Of a stretch of 64,000 nucleotides of DNA, positions 23,036-34,489 are shown piece after piece (position 1 is the first letter of the stretch; each line of letters opens with the position of its first letter). Source of the stretch: Epiperipatus broadwayi (Eukaryota; Onychophora; Udeonychophora; Euonychophora; Peripatidae); assembly GCA_028023455.1 (NCBI GenBank), contig JAQFVV010012396.1, forward strand, positions 24,797,070 to 24,861,069, read 5' to 3'. A model generated the notes under the pieces. That model worked only from the letters and a program-made list of their open reading frames with translations. It was not told the DNA's origin and searched no databases. Position numbers and translations under genes: made by a program.

Positions 23036-24497
23036 TTATTCACTTAATACTAGTTGTTCTTCCATGTTCATGGAGTCTTGAACTTGCATTTCTGTATCAT
23101 GAGCCTTATGTGTTGAATGCTCTGGTATTGGAATTTGGGATATTATGGATTGTTTTGGGTTGAGTGTCACCTCAATATATCTGCTATTGAAAGGTGTGTC
23201 TTGCAGAGAAGTGCGGTCTTGTGTAACTAGTAATTCCGCATGTTTGGTTCTTTTATTTTCTTTCTTCCTTTTATTGGTCAGTCCTCTGTTAGTGTTGAGT
23301 TCTGCAACGCTTGGCTTCATATCCGAATCAGCAGTCGAATTAGTTAATTCATCATGCTGGGAGCTAGAAGAGTCTTGAGTTTTCCTTTTGTTAGTTGGAG
23401 TATGATCTTTATGCCTCATTTGCAGGGTCGGGTATGTTGTGGTTGCAAGTTCTTTTTTTTGTTAAACTTTGTCACTGGTGAACCAGATTTGGCTTAGTGT
23501 GGTCGATAACATCATGCTTTGTATGATGAGGAGAGGGTGCTTGTGATCTCTGTATGGCAGCGTCAGCATCATCCCTAAGGATCTTGCTTTCAGTGTCAAT
23601 TTCTTGTTTATTCACCTGTGTTGTTTCCATGAGTGTTTTGTGTGCTTGTTGATTAGTCTGCACTGTAGAGTGGGTGGTGAGAAGTTGCAGGGAGGAAGGA
23701 GGATCGTGAGTCATTGTATTACATTTGTGATATTTGGTTTTCCTTGTTTTGCACAGGTCACAAATTTTCATAGGACAGAGTTTGATGAGGTGTGAGCAGT
23801 CACCACAATGAAAACATTGAGGCTGCACCCCACGAATAGATATGTAGAGTGGACACTTTTTTTCCTCGAGTTTTACTGGAATATCCAGTAGAGTATATCC
23901 TGAGTTCAATCTAAGTGTGAAGGCCACACTATTTGATGGAAGTTCAAGATTGGATCTCGTTTCTGTCAAATATTTGAAGCTTGTGATTTCTCCATGTTTG
24001 GCCAACAGTCTTTGAAGGTCAGCTTGAGAGAAATTAACATAACAGTTACGTACAAGACCATAAGCAATTCTGGGCCTATTCATGTCTATTTTGATTAGGT
24101 AGCACTGGTTTATGAAGAGTTGTTGTCTTTTAAACAGCTCTTTTTGGATAATATTGTTGAACTCCACTATAAAATATCTTTTATTTGGATGGTGGTATAT
24201 TCATTTTATTGCATCCCCTAGTTTTAGATTCTTCAGCAGCTCAAAGAAATCGTCTGTTGGAAAGGTGAACAGATTACAATTGTCGTTTGTGGTAGTGAGA
24301 ATTAGTGTATTCTCATTATGATAATTCAAGAATGAGTTGAAAAGCAGTGAGGGAATTCTGGCATTAAATTCCTGACTAATAGATTGGTAATTATTTAGCG
24401 TTTGTGTTTTACTGTGTTGAGTCTGTTGCGGATTCATTTCATCACTAATAGGAGAAGGGCATTCATCCTCAACAAAGTCTAAGATGAAGACTTGCAA
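23036..24497 (-). pseudogene. LINE A ORF1, zinc-knuckle region and C-terminus
   Basis: The frame at 24,167-23,472 has a CCHC knuckle, CFHCGDCSHLIKLC (C-x2-C-x4-H-x4-C), followed by a second Cys/His cluster CDLCKTRKTKYHKC, as in many LINE ORF1 proteins that bind the element RNA. The downstream frame (23,419-23,036) is Ser/Lys/Thr-rich and ends about 55 bases before the ORF2 start. The upstream frame (24,497-24,201) carries FPTDDFFELLKNLKL. Frames change between the pieces, so ORF1 is disrupted. Confidence 0.8.
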
Positions 24498-24595
24498 AGA
24501 TTGAGTGTCTGCTCTATGCCCCTGTGTATTGGCATTGTTATTACCCAGAGCAGCCGCATAACTTCGGTTGTTAAAGATATTGGAAATTTCTGACT

Positions 24596-25436
24596 TTATT
24601 TTGAATTTGATGCTGTGTAATTGTAGTTACTTCTTTGTGTGTTATTTGAATTTGACAAGGCTTTAAATGTGGGAGAATCTGAAATGTGAAGGTTTAGTTC
24701 ATCATTAGTTTCTAGCGAATATGTTTGATTTTGCGAATTGCTGCGTGTTTTTTTATTATTATAGCTATCAGAATCGAAATCTGAGATTTCATTAGAATTT
24801 TGGTGCGAAGTCATGAAAGTGTTATTGTATTGCATGGAATGTGTTGTCCTATCTAAATCTCTATTTTGGACTTCCAACAATGTGATCAAGTCTGTTTCTT
24901 GATTGTGAGAAGAGCTGTTACGGTGGGTATTGGCAGCTTTAGGTGAAGTGCCACCTATGTTTTTTTTTTAAATTGGGAAATCTATCGCACCGTATTCTGG
25001 TATGTTATTTTCAATTTGAAACTGAGTGTTTATTAACTTGATTTTCAGTTTTAAGATTAATGTTTGTGATAGTAGAATCCATTATGTTTAGGTTTTTAAG
25101 AGAAGCAGGGTTCTTCCCCACTTTTTTGAAATTTCGAATTGTGTTGGTCACTACAGCCATTTGTTGCGAACTTGTGGTTTTAATGGATTTTTGCTTGCGA
25201 TCTAATTTAACTTCTGTTTTCTTTTGGACATTTTTAGCAGGCTTTTTTTGTATGTTAAAATCATCCTGCTCTATATTCTTTGATTTATAATTATTGTAAG
25301 GGCCTGAAGCTTGATCTAACTGAGGGCTTGTGCTAACGTTAGTTAAACGTTGCCTGATGTTTAAATCACTATGCGATCTTGTGATCGGACTAGACTTGAT
25401 TTTTCCCTGTTCTAGGAAGTCGTATACACTGCTCAT
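24596..25436 (-). pseudogene. LINE A ORF1, N-terminal low-complexity region
   Basis: Two frames (25,436-25,011 and 24,889-24,596) rich in Asn, Ser, Lys and Gln. The first starts MSSVYDFLEQGKIKSS. No folded domain is recognisable. Position between the 5' leader and the zinc-knuckle part of ORF1 is the main reason for assigning it to ORF1; separate small ORFs are possible. Confidence 0.6.
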
Positions 25437-25590
25437 TTTGTTGTTTATTCAAATAAACAGGTAAAAAAGGCTTACCTTTGGGCTACCACCACTCCGATTA
25501 TAATATTTTCCGATAACTGTGTTAATATTTAGAATTTTAATACTAAACGAAGAGCATAGACTGATACCAATAGGTGCCATCTATTGCCCA
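25437..25590 (-). promoter_or_regulatory. LINE A 5' leader / probable internal promoter region
   Basis: Between the ORF1 start and the point where ordinary spacer resumes. On the minus strand it begins near 'gggcaatagatggcacc', and it keeps several CpG dinucleotides that the surrounding spacer has lost. LINE 5' leaders carry internal pol II promoters, so this is inferred from position only. Confidence 0.45.
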
Positions 25591-26540
25591 ATATAATTAT
25601 ATATTATTACTTTATTAATTTTATGTTCAGCAAAATGATACTGGAAACACTACTTTCCAATTAATGCCTAAATTTGTTTCAAAATAACCATTTCAATATC
25701 TTAAATTATTCGCAAATATATTGTAGTCCCCCGCCCCCATATATTTATGCTATTTTATCTATAATATCTGCCTCTATAAATTATCACAGTTATTAAATTA
25801 GCTCCTTATCTTAAAGCAAAACTAGAATTTAGAATTTGGTATTTTATTTTCAATGCTTTATTATCATTATTTTGACAGACTCCAAAGATAAAGGGTTTTG
25901 TATCAAAGACCCAATCTGTCAATTTAGTGTTCAAATATTACTTTACCTCTCATGTAACTAATTATTTATTAAATGTATATGTGCATTTATTAATAGTGTA
26001 TAAAACATCAGTATTCTAAACTATATTTTTATTTATAAAACTATTTAATGGCAAGACATATAGATCTATGACAACAAACATCCACAAATTAATTAGTTAT
26101 ACAATTAAATATATTAACCATTATACAATATTTTTTTATTAGACCAACACTTTATCCAATTGCATTCTGTTTACTTCCAGCAGCAGTATTTATGGCTTGA
26201 TAATTTCTGAAAGCATAAGTTTAGATTATGATGTAATTATATGAAAATTAAACCTACCAAAATACAAAAAAAAGTACTGTAGATTCAATGAAATATGATG
26301 AGAAACTATCCTCAAAATATATTTTTTTGTTTAGAAAAAAAAAAGTTCTAAAATATCTAAATTTAGTTTTTAATTCAAGTGATTACTTCACCAAATACAA
26401 TAGACATTTTCTTTTTTGCTTTTATTATAAATGTTTTTTTTAAAGAACCCAAATTCTGTTAAAAATTTAAATAATTATTAATTTTATTAAATATGTGTTT
26501 GTATTTATATATAAAATTATTTTCTGTATATTGTACAAAT
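25591..26540. other. AT-rich spacer, no gene seen
   Basis: No credible frame or repeat boundary. A short C-rich word (gtcccccgccccc) near 25,725 stands out but has no partner. Confidence 0.45.
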
Positions 26541-26875
26541 GTGTTGATGGCATTGCACACCAATATTACGGCCCGCTGATGTGCTTCGTGGTTCTAGCAA
26601 GCACTTCAAAGATTGCTACCATATGATGTGAGGGTGTATGGAATTCAATGGGGCATAATTGTTTTAATGTGTATTCGAAGTAATGATGTTGCACCCTACC
26701 TGATGTACTATTACATAATAATGATTGTAAGGCCTTCACCACACTTTCCTACAGATTGTAGAAGGTAATAAAAATTGCAAAAGGTATGTCCCAGTACCAT
26801 TTCACATAAGTCACATGTTGTACGTTGTTTTGGAAATCATACGGTTGGTTGTATCAGAGTAATGCATCTTTTCTT

Positions 26876-27035
26876 GTATTGTTTGTATTCAAATCCTTCA
26901 GATTTGACAACCATTGGACCCCATGCTTGCTGTTTGCAGTGTTACATGCTGGAAAGTATTGTTTGTATTCAGATCCTTTGGAGCTGGCAACCATTGGGCC
27001 TTATTCCTGCTGTTTCCAGTGCTATGCACTGAAAT
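26876..27035 (+). repeat. Tandem duplication, two 80-bp units
   Basis: Units 26,876-26,955 and 26,956-27,035 share gtattgtttgtattc, caaccattgg, tgctgttt, cagtg and gaaa in the same order, with about 20 percent divergence. They lie in a more complex 500-bp island (26,540-27,040) that differs from the AT-rich surroundings. Several frames stay open through the repeat because its length is near a multiple of three, but none looks like a protein. Confidence 0.75.
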
Positions 27036-27039
27036 GTAT

Positions 27040-29475
27040 AATGTAATTAAAAAATTTAATTTAAATAATGTTTCATATCATTTCAAAAAGGTAATTTATA
27101 AAATATTATTTTAAATCCAGTGATTATAAAAAGAATGTACAATGTAATAAAAAAATGGAATTGAGAAAATAATGTTGTTTCGTAAATTTTTTAAAGAAAA
27201 AAATTATTGACCTGGTAACGTTACATTTTGGTAACGTTACATTTCATTCTTTCTGCACAGAAACAATGACATCAAATGGCCATGACCAGTTATCAAAAGA
27301 CAACTAAAAATATAAATACAATATTTAAGTTTATTTATATCAGCATTGTACAATCATATTATAGTCATTAGCATACACTTTTTGAGAGAGTAGGATTCTG
27401 TACCTTTACAAATAGTCCACTGCATCATGTTCTGTGATAGGAATGTCCCAATTTTTCATCATTATAACAATTAATCAGAAAACTATTGATAAAAAGAAAC
27501 ACATTGAATTGTATCAAAGTACGACAATATTAAAAGGGTCTTGTCATATCCCATGTTATAATATAAGTAAATAGAAAAAAAAAATTCAAATAGATTCTTA
27601 ATGAAATTTACCAGAAACTATTCTTTTTTTTTAATTTAACAAATAATTTATTAATTTTGTTTTAACAACTAACGCATCTTCAGCAGATTATAAGCCCATA
27701 AACTTACAATTATTAAAAATGCAGGCTGCCAAACTTGGTTTACAAGAAAACTCATAACTATCCAAGTAAATATAATAAAAGAAATATACTTTGTGCACAC
27801 ATATAGGTTTTTTTTGACACATGAAAAAAAATGATAGTATTTTAGTTAATATTAGAGCTGCACACACATATATATGTATATAAAGCTGCATACACACATA
27901 TACATATCTAATATCTAATTATTGCATGCATCCTCCTATTTTAATAAGAAAAATATGAAAGTATCAGTAATAATATATTTATCTCTATATTTCATTATTA
28001 TTTTTGTAATAATAAGTACATAATCTTGACTATAAATCACATTACTTAATTGTTGTATATAGAAACAATAAACAAGATAATGAAACTGTTGTGATCCATT
28101 CCTATATACTCTCAAATAAGTAACCTCATCATTTGTATTGAGCAAACAGAAATTGATTATTTTTTGATAAGATATCTTAAAAGCCAAAGAAAATAAAATA
28201 TAAATTAAAAGTTTTTTTCTTTGTAATTCATTCCCTTATGCTTTTTAAAAGAAAATGGTTAATCTCTGGGTGGTTTTTGGCCAGTGCATATAGCTGTCTA
28301 GAACCTCTTGAATCAGTATGCAGCTTAGAAGAAAGCTTACAGTTTTTTTATTCTCTTTTGGACCTATGTTTATACTATCAATAAACTCAATAATTGTTGT
28401 AGGAAGTTATCCCATGGTTGTATATGTTTAATATTAATTTGAATTGACCTCTCATTACACAACAATTAACTGGCAATAAGAACAAGATGTATTCAGATAT
28501 CACATTTTATCATGCACTTAAATTGTCAGTGAAGTGAATCAATGAAAGCTTGTTGGTGCATAGATCTTTTAGTTATGTTTTAAATAATAGTTTGAATAAA
28601 GTCTCTTGAATTAATCTGTCCAATTTTCATGGGATTTTGACCAGACTATTGGGATAGACTGAATTTTTATATCCACTCTAATAAAATTAAAATAGAAATA
28701 AAGTTGACAATATTCATGAATGTCTGTAGATTAGTTACATTTATATCCTCATGTAAGGTTATAACATACTTTATGCCAAGTCCTTGGTAATAATGAGAAG
28801 ATATATATTAATGTGATGTAGCCAAGAAGTTGATGAAAATGTAATTAACTATATATCTGAGTCAAAGAGGCTAGCATTGACCTGTGATTTTTGATTTTTG
28901 AACATTTCTCACAGAGGTATTAAGAGATAAATTTATACATAATATGAAAATCATACATTAAGAAACAGGTTGTTGATTGTTGATGGGACTTAGTACTTTA
29001 TTGGAAACAGCAGCATTTCAGGCAACATTAAGGAAATAAATCTTTAATTATTCTCTGTTTTTGTTGAGTGTGCATGTGGAAATAAAAATGATGTGACAAA
29101 AACAGGATCAAAGCTCATTAAATGGTGCAGTAATTACTTTAGATAAATAAACACAAGCAACTGCTGAGGAAACAAAAAGATCACATTTTCAAAAATAATC
29201 ATTTAATTAGTCAGTCATTTAATTAGTAGCTGTCATTTTTTATCAATAATTGAAGCCACTTGTCTGACAAAAGGAAAATAAAATAGTGATAATGATTCAT
29301 GTAGTAATCAAAACTTTTAATCATGTCACAAAAATAATAATGAATAATTTTATAAACAAACCATCAATTATGTTGCAAAAATAATAATGGTTTATCTTAC
29401 AAAAAAAAAATGAAAATAATGCTGCAATAATTAAATCTAAATGCATTTAATGTACAGAGTGAAGTTCTAGCTTTT
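27040..29475. other. AT-rich spacer, no gene recognised
   Basis: A short direct repeat 'gtaacgttacatttt' near 27,216-27,245 is visible. The minus-strand frames around 27,688-28,187 are hydrophobic but have no recognisable family. Nothing else supported. Confidence 0.4.
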
Positions 29476-29479
29476 TAAA

Positions 29480-29700
29480 AAGCCAATTAATATTAATGAT
29501 ACATCTGTGGTAATAAAGATTGATTTAGGCTCAACCATCTCTATTATTGCAAGTGAATTCTGGACAAGAATAATGAGAAATCAAAAAGTCATTCTGAAGC
29601 CCATCCCAAAATTAATCTATATTGACCAGGGTAAGCAATTCACTCTGCTGGTGAAGCTCAAGTTAATGGCAAAAATGGATTTGAAGTTTGCTGTTAACTG
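29480..29700 (+). pseudogene. Degenerate retropepsin fragment (Ty3/Gypsy-like)
   Basis: The frame through VVIKIDLGSTISIIASEFW has the layout of a retrotransposon aspartic protease: beta strand, D-x-G-S, then a (V/I)SII strand. Family members read DTG or DSG; here it is DLG, so the active site is damaged. It continues KPIPKLIYIDQGKQFTLL, like the strand after the catalytic loop. No RT, RNase H, integrase or LTRs are recognisable nearby, so this is an isolated pol fragment. Confidence 0.55.
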
Positions 29701-30112
29701 AGAAGAGACCCTTTGATTCTTCTTCGAGAATTAAAAGAATCAAACAGGGCAAATTCCTAATGTCCAATTTATACATTTTTGTCATTGCCACTATTAGTAC
29801 TATGTGATTATACATATAGTATAAAAAAGGATGGGCTGCTCACCAACATGCATTAGTCAGTGTGGTGAGTTTTTAGCTTTTTACCTCTGAATTTAAGATC
29901 AAGAAACACTATCGTCTTTTTTCTCAGTTGACTGATAAGGCAGAATGAATGTGTGTAAAGAAAACATTTTTTTTCTAATAGATATATATTCAATCATGAC
30001 AGACAAAAATAAATCATGTCCCTTATTACCAGGAGGCTGTAAAGTTACCAGCCAAATCAGTGGTTGGTAGCTGAAGGCAGAGGATGATAAGAATCCCCTG
30101 ATTGCATCTCAG

Positions 30113-30560
30113 TTGTCATTTGATGATGATTTTTTATTAAGTATTTACAACTGCAGATCAATTTCAGAAGTAAGATTGCAAGAATTGTCTCATATTAAAT
30201 GGGACATTACTGGACTTTGTAAAGTTAAAAGAAAATGTGAAGAGACAGTTGATTTAAAAAGTGAACATGTACACTACTACAAAGTTACAAATACTGAAAG
30301 TATAAGAGGTGTAGGATTTAATAACATTATGGAGATTTATAGTGTATAGAAGAGAGTGACAAGATTAGTTATTTAATTTAATAGCAGATACCATTTGCAA
30401 GTAATACAGGTTTATGTACCAGCAAGTCCTCATATTGATGAAGTAGTAGAAGATTTTTGTATAGATGTACAAAAGGCTTTTGATCAGACTAAACAACATT
30501 TTAATTGTTATGGGAGACTTTAATGCTGAAATTGGGAAATAAATGAAAGATGAATGTGTT
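30113..30560 (+). pseudogene. RTE copy 1 APE endonuclease remnant
   Basis: IYNCRSISEVRLQELSHIKW and then ITGLCKVKRKCEE correspond to the N-terminal Asn-Arg region and the GLCEVKRK motif of RTE endonucleases (Glu replaced by Lys here). A later segment read in another frame gives IVMGDFNAEIG at about 30,506-30,540, the catalytic GDFN block. Interrupted by several stops; not functional. Confidence 0.75.
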
Positions 30561-30879
30561 GTAAGATAAATTTTGTTATGATAATAAAATGAGAGAGGAC
30601 ATAGACTTGGAGTTTCCACAAAAATAAATCATATTATAAATTAATTTTTTGAGAAAAATGTTGAAAGGAAATGGACATAGAAGCATCTAAATAAAGGCTC
30701 AGCAGAATTGGAATATATTTTGACTAACAGAAAATACATATATTAAGATTGTAATGACCTTAATAAATTCAACAAAAGAAGTAATCATCAATTAGTAAGA
30801 TGTAATGTAGGTGCTAATGCAAACCTAGAGAGACAAAAATTATTAAGAAAAACATTTAAAATTGATATTCCTAAACTTT

Positions 30880-32790
30880 AGAAACATTCTAATGAATTTA
30901 AATTAGGACTTGCAAATCGTTTTCAAGTATTAGTAGATTTTGAACATGATTCCGATTTGAATCAAATTATTAGGAGAATAACTGTTAGCCTTTTAAAAAC
31001 TGCAACAAAAAATAGCTGGTAAAAAAGCAGCAATTGACCAATAAAATTTTTACTGAGACTGGAGAATTTATGAAGATAAAACGGAATATGAAGATTTACA
31101 AAAATGATGCATTAAACTGGATTGAATATCTCAAATTTTGTAAAATGGTGTGGAAAAGAATTGAAAATGATATAAGAAAGTATAATTGTGAACTAGCAAA
31201 GAAAGCTGTAGAAGAGAATAAAAGTTTCAAAAGCACAAAACAATATTTTGGTATTGGTAAAAAACGTATATCTGCAATAAGAAAAAAAGATGTATCTATT
31301 ACTAATATATGAGATGACATCATCAAATGGGTAGAAGAGTTTTATCAAAAATTATATATATAGTAATAAAAAACAAACATCATTATATTTTCTGAATTGC
31401 CCAGGATTTTAAATGAAGAAGTGAAACATGTTATTAAATTTATGAAAAAAGGAAAAAATCCAAGTAATGATTGAATTATAATTAATATTTGAAAAGAAGC
31501 AGGTAAAGAAATAGAAAAAAATTGGCATAGTTATATACCAAATATATAAATAATAAAAATGTACTACATGATTGAAAGTATGCAATGTTAATATTAATAT
31601 GTAAAAAAGGTGATAAAGAAAATTTTATACATTATAGAGCTATAATATCCTTTCATCAGTTCTATACAATATTTTTCCCAAGATAATTACAACTCCTCTA
31701 CAGACAACATTGGATTTAAACCAATCAAGAGAACAATCTGGATTTAAAAGTGGCTTTAGTACAGTAGATTATATCCAAGTATTGAGAGGAGTTATAGAAA
31801 AAACAATGAATATAGGTTGTCCATTATGTTTTGGATATGTAGATTATGAGAAGGTTTTTGATTCTATAAGCATTTCATCAGTGATTAAAGCATTGGATCA
31901 TAAAAGTATAGATCCAGAATATTGTCATATTCTGGAGAATATTTATTAAAATGCAGTAGCAACAATTAAATTACATATGATACTGGGAAGATTAACATTG
32001 ACAAGTGTGTAAGAGAGGGTAAATCCATATCTCCAATAATTTTTACAGCAGTCCTGCAAAAAATAGTTTGTGTATTAAAATGGGAAGCTAAAGGAATAAA
32101 AATAAATTGCCATTATTTAAGTCATTTAAATTTTGCAGTTGATGTAATTGGTTTTGAAATCAGGAAATGTTTAAAGAATTATCAGATGCAATTAAAGCTG
32201 TATTAAAAATAAATGTTAAAAAAACTAAAGTAATGTTCAATGGATTATCTCAAAAAACGAAAATGAAGATTATAATGAATTAGAAGTTAACAACTACAAG
32301 TACTCTGCACAAATTATTACTACAGATAGAAATATAATGGATGAAATTAACCATAGAATGAATTTGTTAGGCATGCTTTTGATAGAGAGAACTTAATACT
32401 AAAAGAAATTATGCCTAGATGTTTGAAAAGGAAGGTTTTTAATAAATGTGTCATACCAGTTCTTACATATGGATCTGATACATGAACACTTAATAAAAGA
32501 GCAATATGGAGAGAAGCATGTTAGGAGTAACAAAAAAGAGATTGATAATGCAATATATGTGTAAGAGAACAAACACGTGTTACTGACATTGTTGAAAGAA
32601 TTAAAAGACTGGAATTGGGTTGGACATATTGTTACAAGTGATGATAATGGATGGACAAATGAAATCTTAAACTGGATTCCAAAACACTGTAAAAGACCCA
32701 AAATGAGACAACATGTGAGCTGAATAGATGGAATAAGAAAGAATGCAGGGATGATGTAAAGAAGAGAGCCTAGAGATCAGAGAAGGTGGA
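30880..32790 (+). pseudogene. RTE copy 1 reverse transcriptase remnant
   Basis: Open fragments at 31,034-31,312 (linker, KKAVEENKSFKSTKQYFGIG) and 31,710-31,949 (QSREQSGFKSGFSTVDYIQV, then FGYVDYEKVFDSI, motif A). Weaker frames follow to the KRPKMRQHV-type C-terminus near 32,700. Comparison with copy 2 shows frameshifts in every interval between. The motif C region near 32,130 is badly damaged. Confidence 0.8.
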
Positions 32791-32869
32791 TTGAACTTGG
32801 AGAGACTTTTATGCTACAGTTTATTGATAATAGTTGGCAATGATGATGACAATCATTAATTATTTCCGG

Positions 32870-32945
32870 AAAAAGGCATAGTTGACCAAAACTGGTTTAA
32901 ACCAGTGAGATGCTCTGATTAAAGTCAATAAAGTTAAATACAAAA
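32870..32945. repeat. Short segment with a perfect 16-bp palindrome
   Basis: actggtttaaaccagt is its own reverse complement. It is followed by 'aaagtcaataaagttaaata', which looks like a polyadenylation-type end. It may be the 3' end of an unidentified repeat placed next to the RTE tail. Confidence 0.4.
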
Positions 32946-33844
32946 GAAACCATTCATAAATATGATGGTAATGAAAAGAAGAAAAATAAAGCTATATCTC
33001 ACTGGACTGACAATGACCAAACATATATTTTTTTATGTAAATGGATATGCACAAAATAGTCAATTAATGAACTAAAATATATTCGTAAAATGTTGTGAGT
33101 AAAAAGGAATGAGCTCTTCATTGAGAATAAATATATTCTTTAGGGCAATATAATCTCCATATCACGCAGATGCTGAAAACATATCTGAAAGTCATTCCAT
33201 TATGATTCATTTAAAATAGTGAGAAGAAAAAATGATGGCTAGATCTTATGTCTGTTGACCTAACATATATTCTAATATATAATTTCACATTTATCAGTGC
33301 AAGCAATGCAAAATGAATCAAATTATGTCAACTAACATGATGGATAATCCTTAGCTACAGACAACTAAACGCTAGGAAATAATTATACATAATTCATGCT
33401 TGATCTGAAAAATAGAAAAAAAAATATCTATCACTGTTTATGCCTGATTGATTCTTTGAGAAAAATACTTGCAATTCATGATTTATCTTAGATTATTATT
33501 ACTGATAATAAAACAACATTTATAATTAGCCAATACAAAAACTTCTATGCTAATAATGAAATCAATCACATATTTTCCCACCATTCTATCCAAATAACAA
33601 GGGATAAGATGAAGGTTTGATGCAAATTTTAAAAAAATCTCTAAAATAAGAGCAAAATAATGAAGCATGAGAATAGCTAAAATGCTACTAATCCAGTATA
33701 TAATTTCATTTACTGTTCATGGCACAATTCCAGTTGAAATGTTAATGAACCATAGTTAGAGAAGCAAAGTTGTATAGTCTCAAACCCAATCTTATAAAAA
33801 AATGAGGCAGCAAATTATAGCAACTTCTAAATTGATACAAAATT
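32946..33844. other. AT-rich spacer, no gene seen
   Basis: No frame or repeat with recognisable features. Confidence 0.45.
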
Positions 33845-33880
33845 ATATATATATATATATATATATATTTTGTATATATA

Positions 33881-33920
<40 letters not shown>
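33845..33920. repeat. (TA)n microsatellite
   Basis: TA runs interrupted by 'ttttg' and 'ttta'. They create artificial Tyr-Ile frames on both strands. Confidence 0.9.
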
Positions 33921-33922
<2 letters not shown>

Positions 33923-34170
33923 CTGAAAAAAGCTGCATCCATTATGGACAGAAAAAATTAACAACTATTGTAAAAAGAAAATCTCTGAATATCAGCTTCA
34001 CAAAGGACATAAGGATCAACTTTGTGTTGACTTTAACCAGCCATAAATACCCATCAGTGAAGTGGTACAGAAACACCACATCAATCAAAAAAATTTCATC
34101 AGAGGATGGTGAGGTAGTAATCAAGAACCTGCCAATACTGAAGTTTGACCAATACCAGAATTTGAGATAA
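33921..34170 (+). pseudogene. Coding-like segment, possibly part of an Ig-like domain
   Basis: After the TA repeat the plus frame loses the repeat bias and reads NISFTKDIRINFVLTLTSHK, then YPSVKWYRN and SSEDGEVVIKNLPILKFDQY. The V-x-WYRN core, followed about 20 residues later by an (E)VVIKNL strand and a D-x-Y-x-N motif, is the spacing of strands C to F in Ig-like folds. The frame ends at a TAA (34,168-34,170). A one-base shift would keep it open through about 34,250 (FEIITSHDIWKED). No flanking cysteines or splice sites are convincing. It could be a gene relic, an exon fragment, or chance. Confidence 0.3.
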
Positions 34171-34263
34171 TAACTAGTCATGACATCTGGAAAGAAGACA
34201 ACCTGACCAGTACTAAAAGAAATACAAACTATTATAGAATTTACTAAAGTATAATATAAATAA

Positions 34264-34485
34264 TATTTAAAGTGCAGTCAATATTGAAATAATTGAGAGA
34301 GTGCAAATTTCTCAAGCGCTTATGACTACATCTAGCCAATCAAATCTTAAGCACTGGGACAGAGAATTTAATAAGTACTTTGGACTGGCTTGGATATATA
34401 TAAAGACAAGTAAAGAAGAGAGTGGAACCACTCTTTTCTTATTAAATTCTCTGTCCCAGTGCTTAAGATTTGATTGGCTATTTTA
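34264..34485. repeat. Fold-back element with perfect 43-bp inverted repeat
   Basis: Positions 34,333-34,375 and 34,438-34,480 are exact reverse complements (43 of 43), separated by 62 bases. The arms start tagccaatcaaatc and the centre contains gatatatataaagacaag. The flank before the left arm (gcagtcaatattgaaat, gagagagtgcaaa) also matches the array at 10.84-11.99 kb, so this is a single, fresher member of that family. RNA from either strand would form a long hairpin. Confidence 0.92.
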
Positions 34486-34489
34486 AAGT

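Larger units (their letters stand above)
29990..32853 (+). mobile_element. Eroded, near-full-length RTE-type LINE ('RTE copy 1')
   Basis: Has an APE endonuclease remnant (30,113-30,560), the linker, RT pieces and an end with gatgatgac close to 32,853, the ATG-repeat tail typical of RTE/BovB-type elements. The 3' two thirds aligns with RTE copy 2 (36,377-38,398, opposite strand) through words such as 'gtattagtagattttgaaca'. Stops and indels are frequent, so it is older than copy 2. Confidence 0.85.

Noticed and set aside
27688-28187. Small hydrophobic minus-strand proteins
   Set aside because: AT-rich codons give Tyr/Ile/Phe-rich frames by chance; no start context, splice site or family.
33742-33942. 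Tyr-Ile repeat frames over (TA)n tracts (also at 51,254-51,469)
   Set aside because: They are translations of the microsatellite, open only because TATATA codes for Tyr-Ile without stops.
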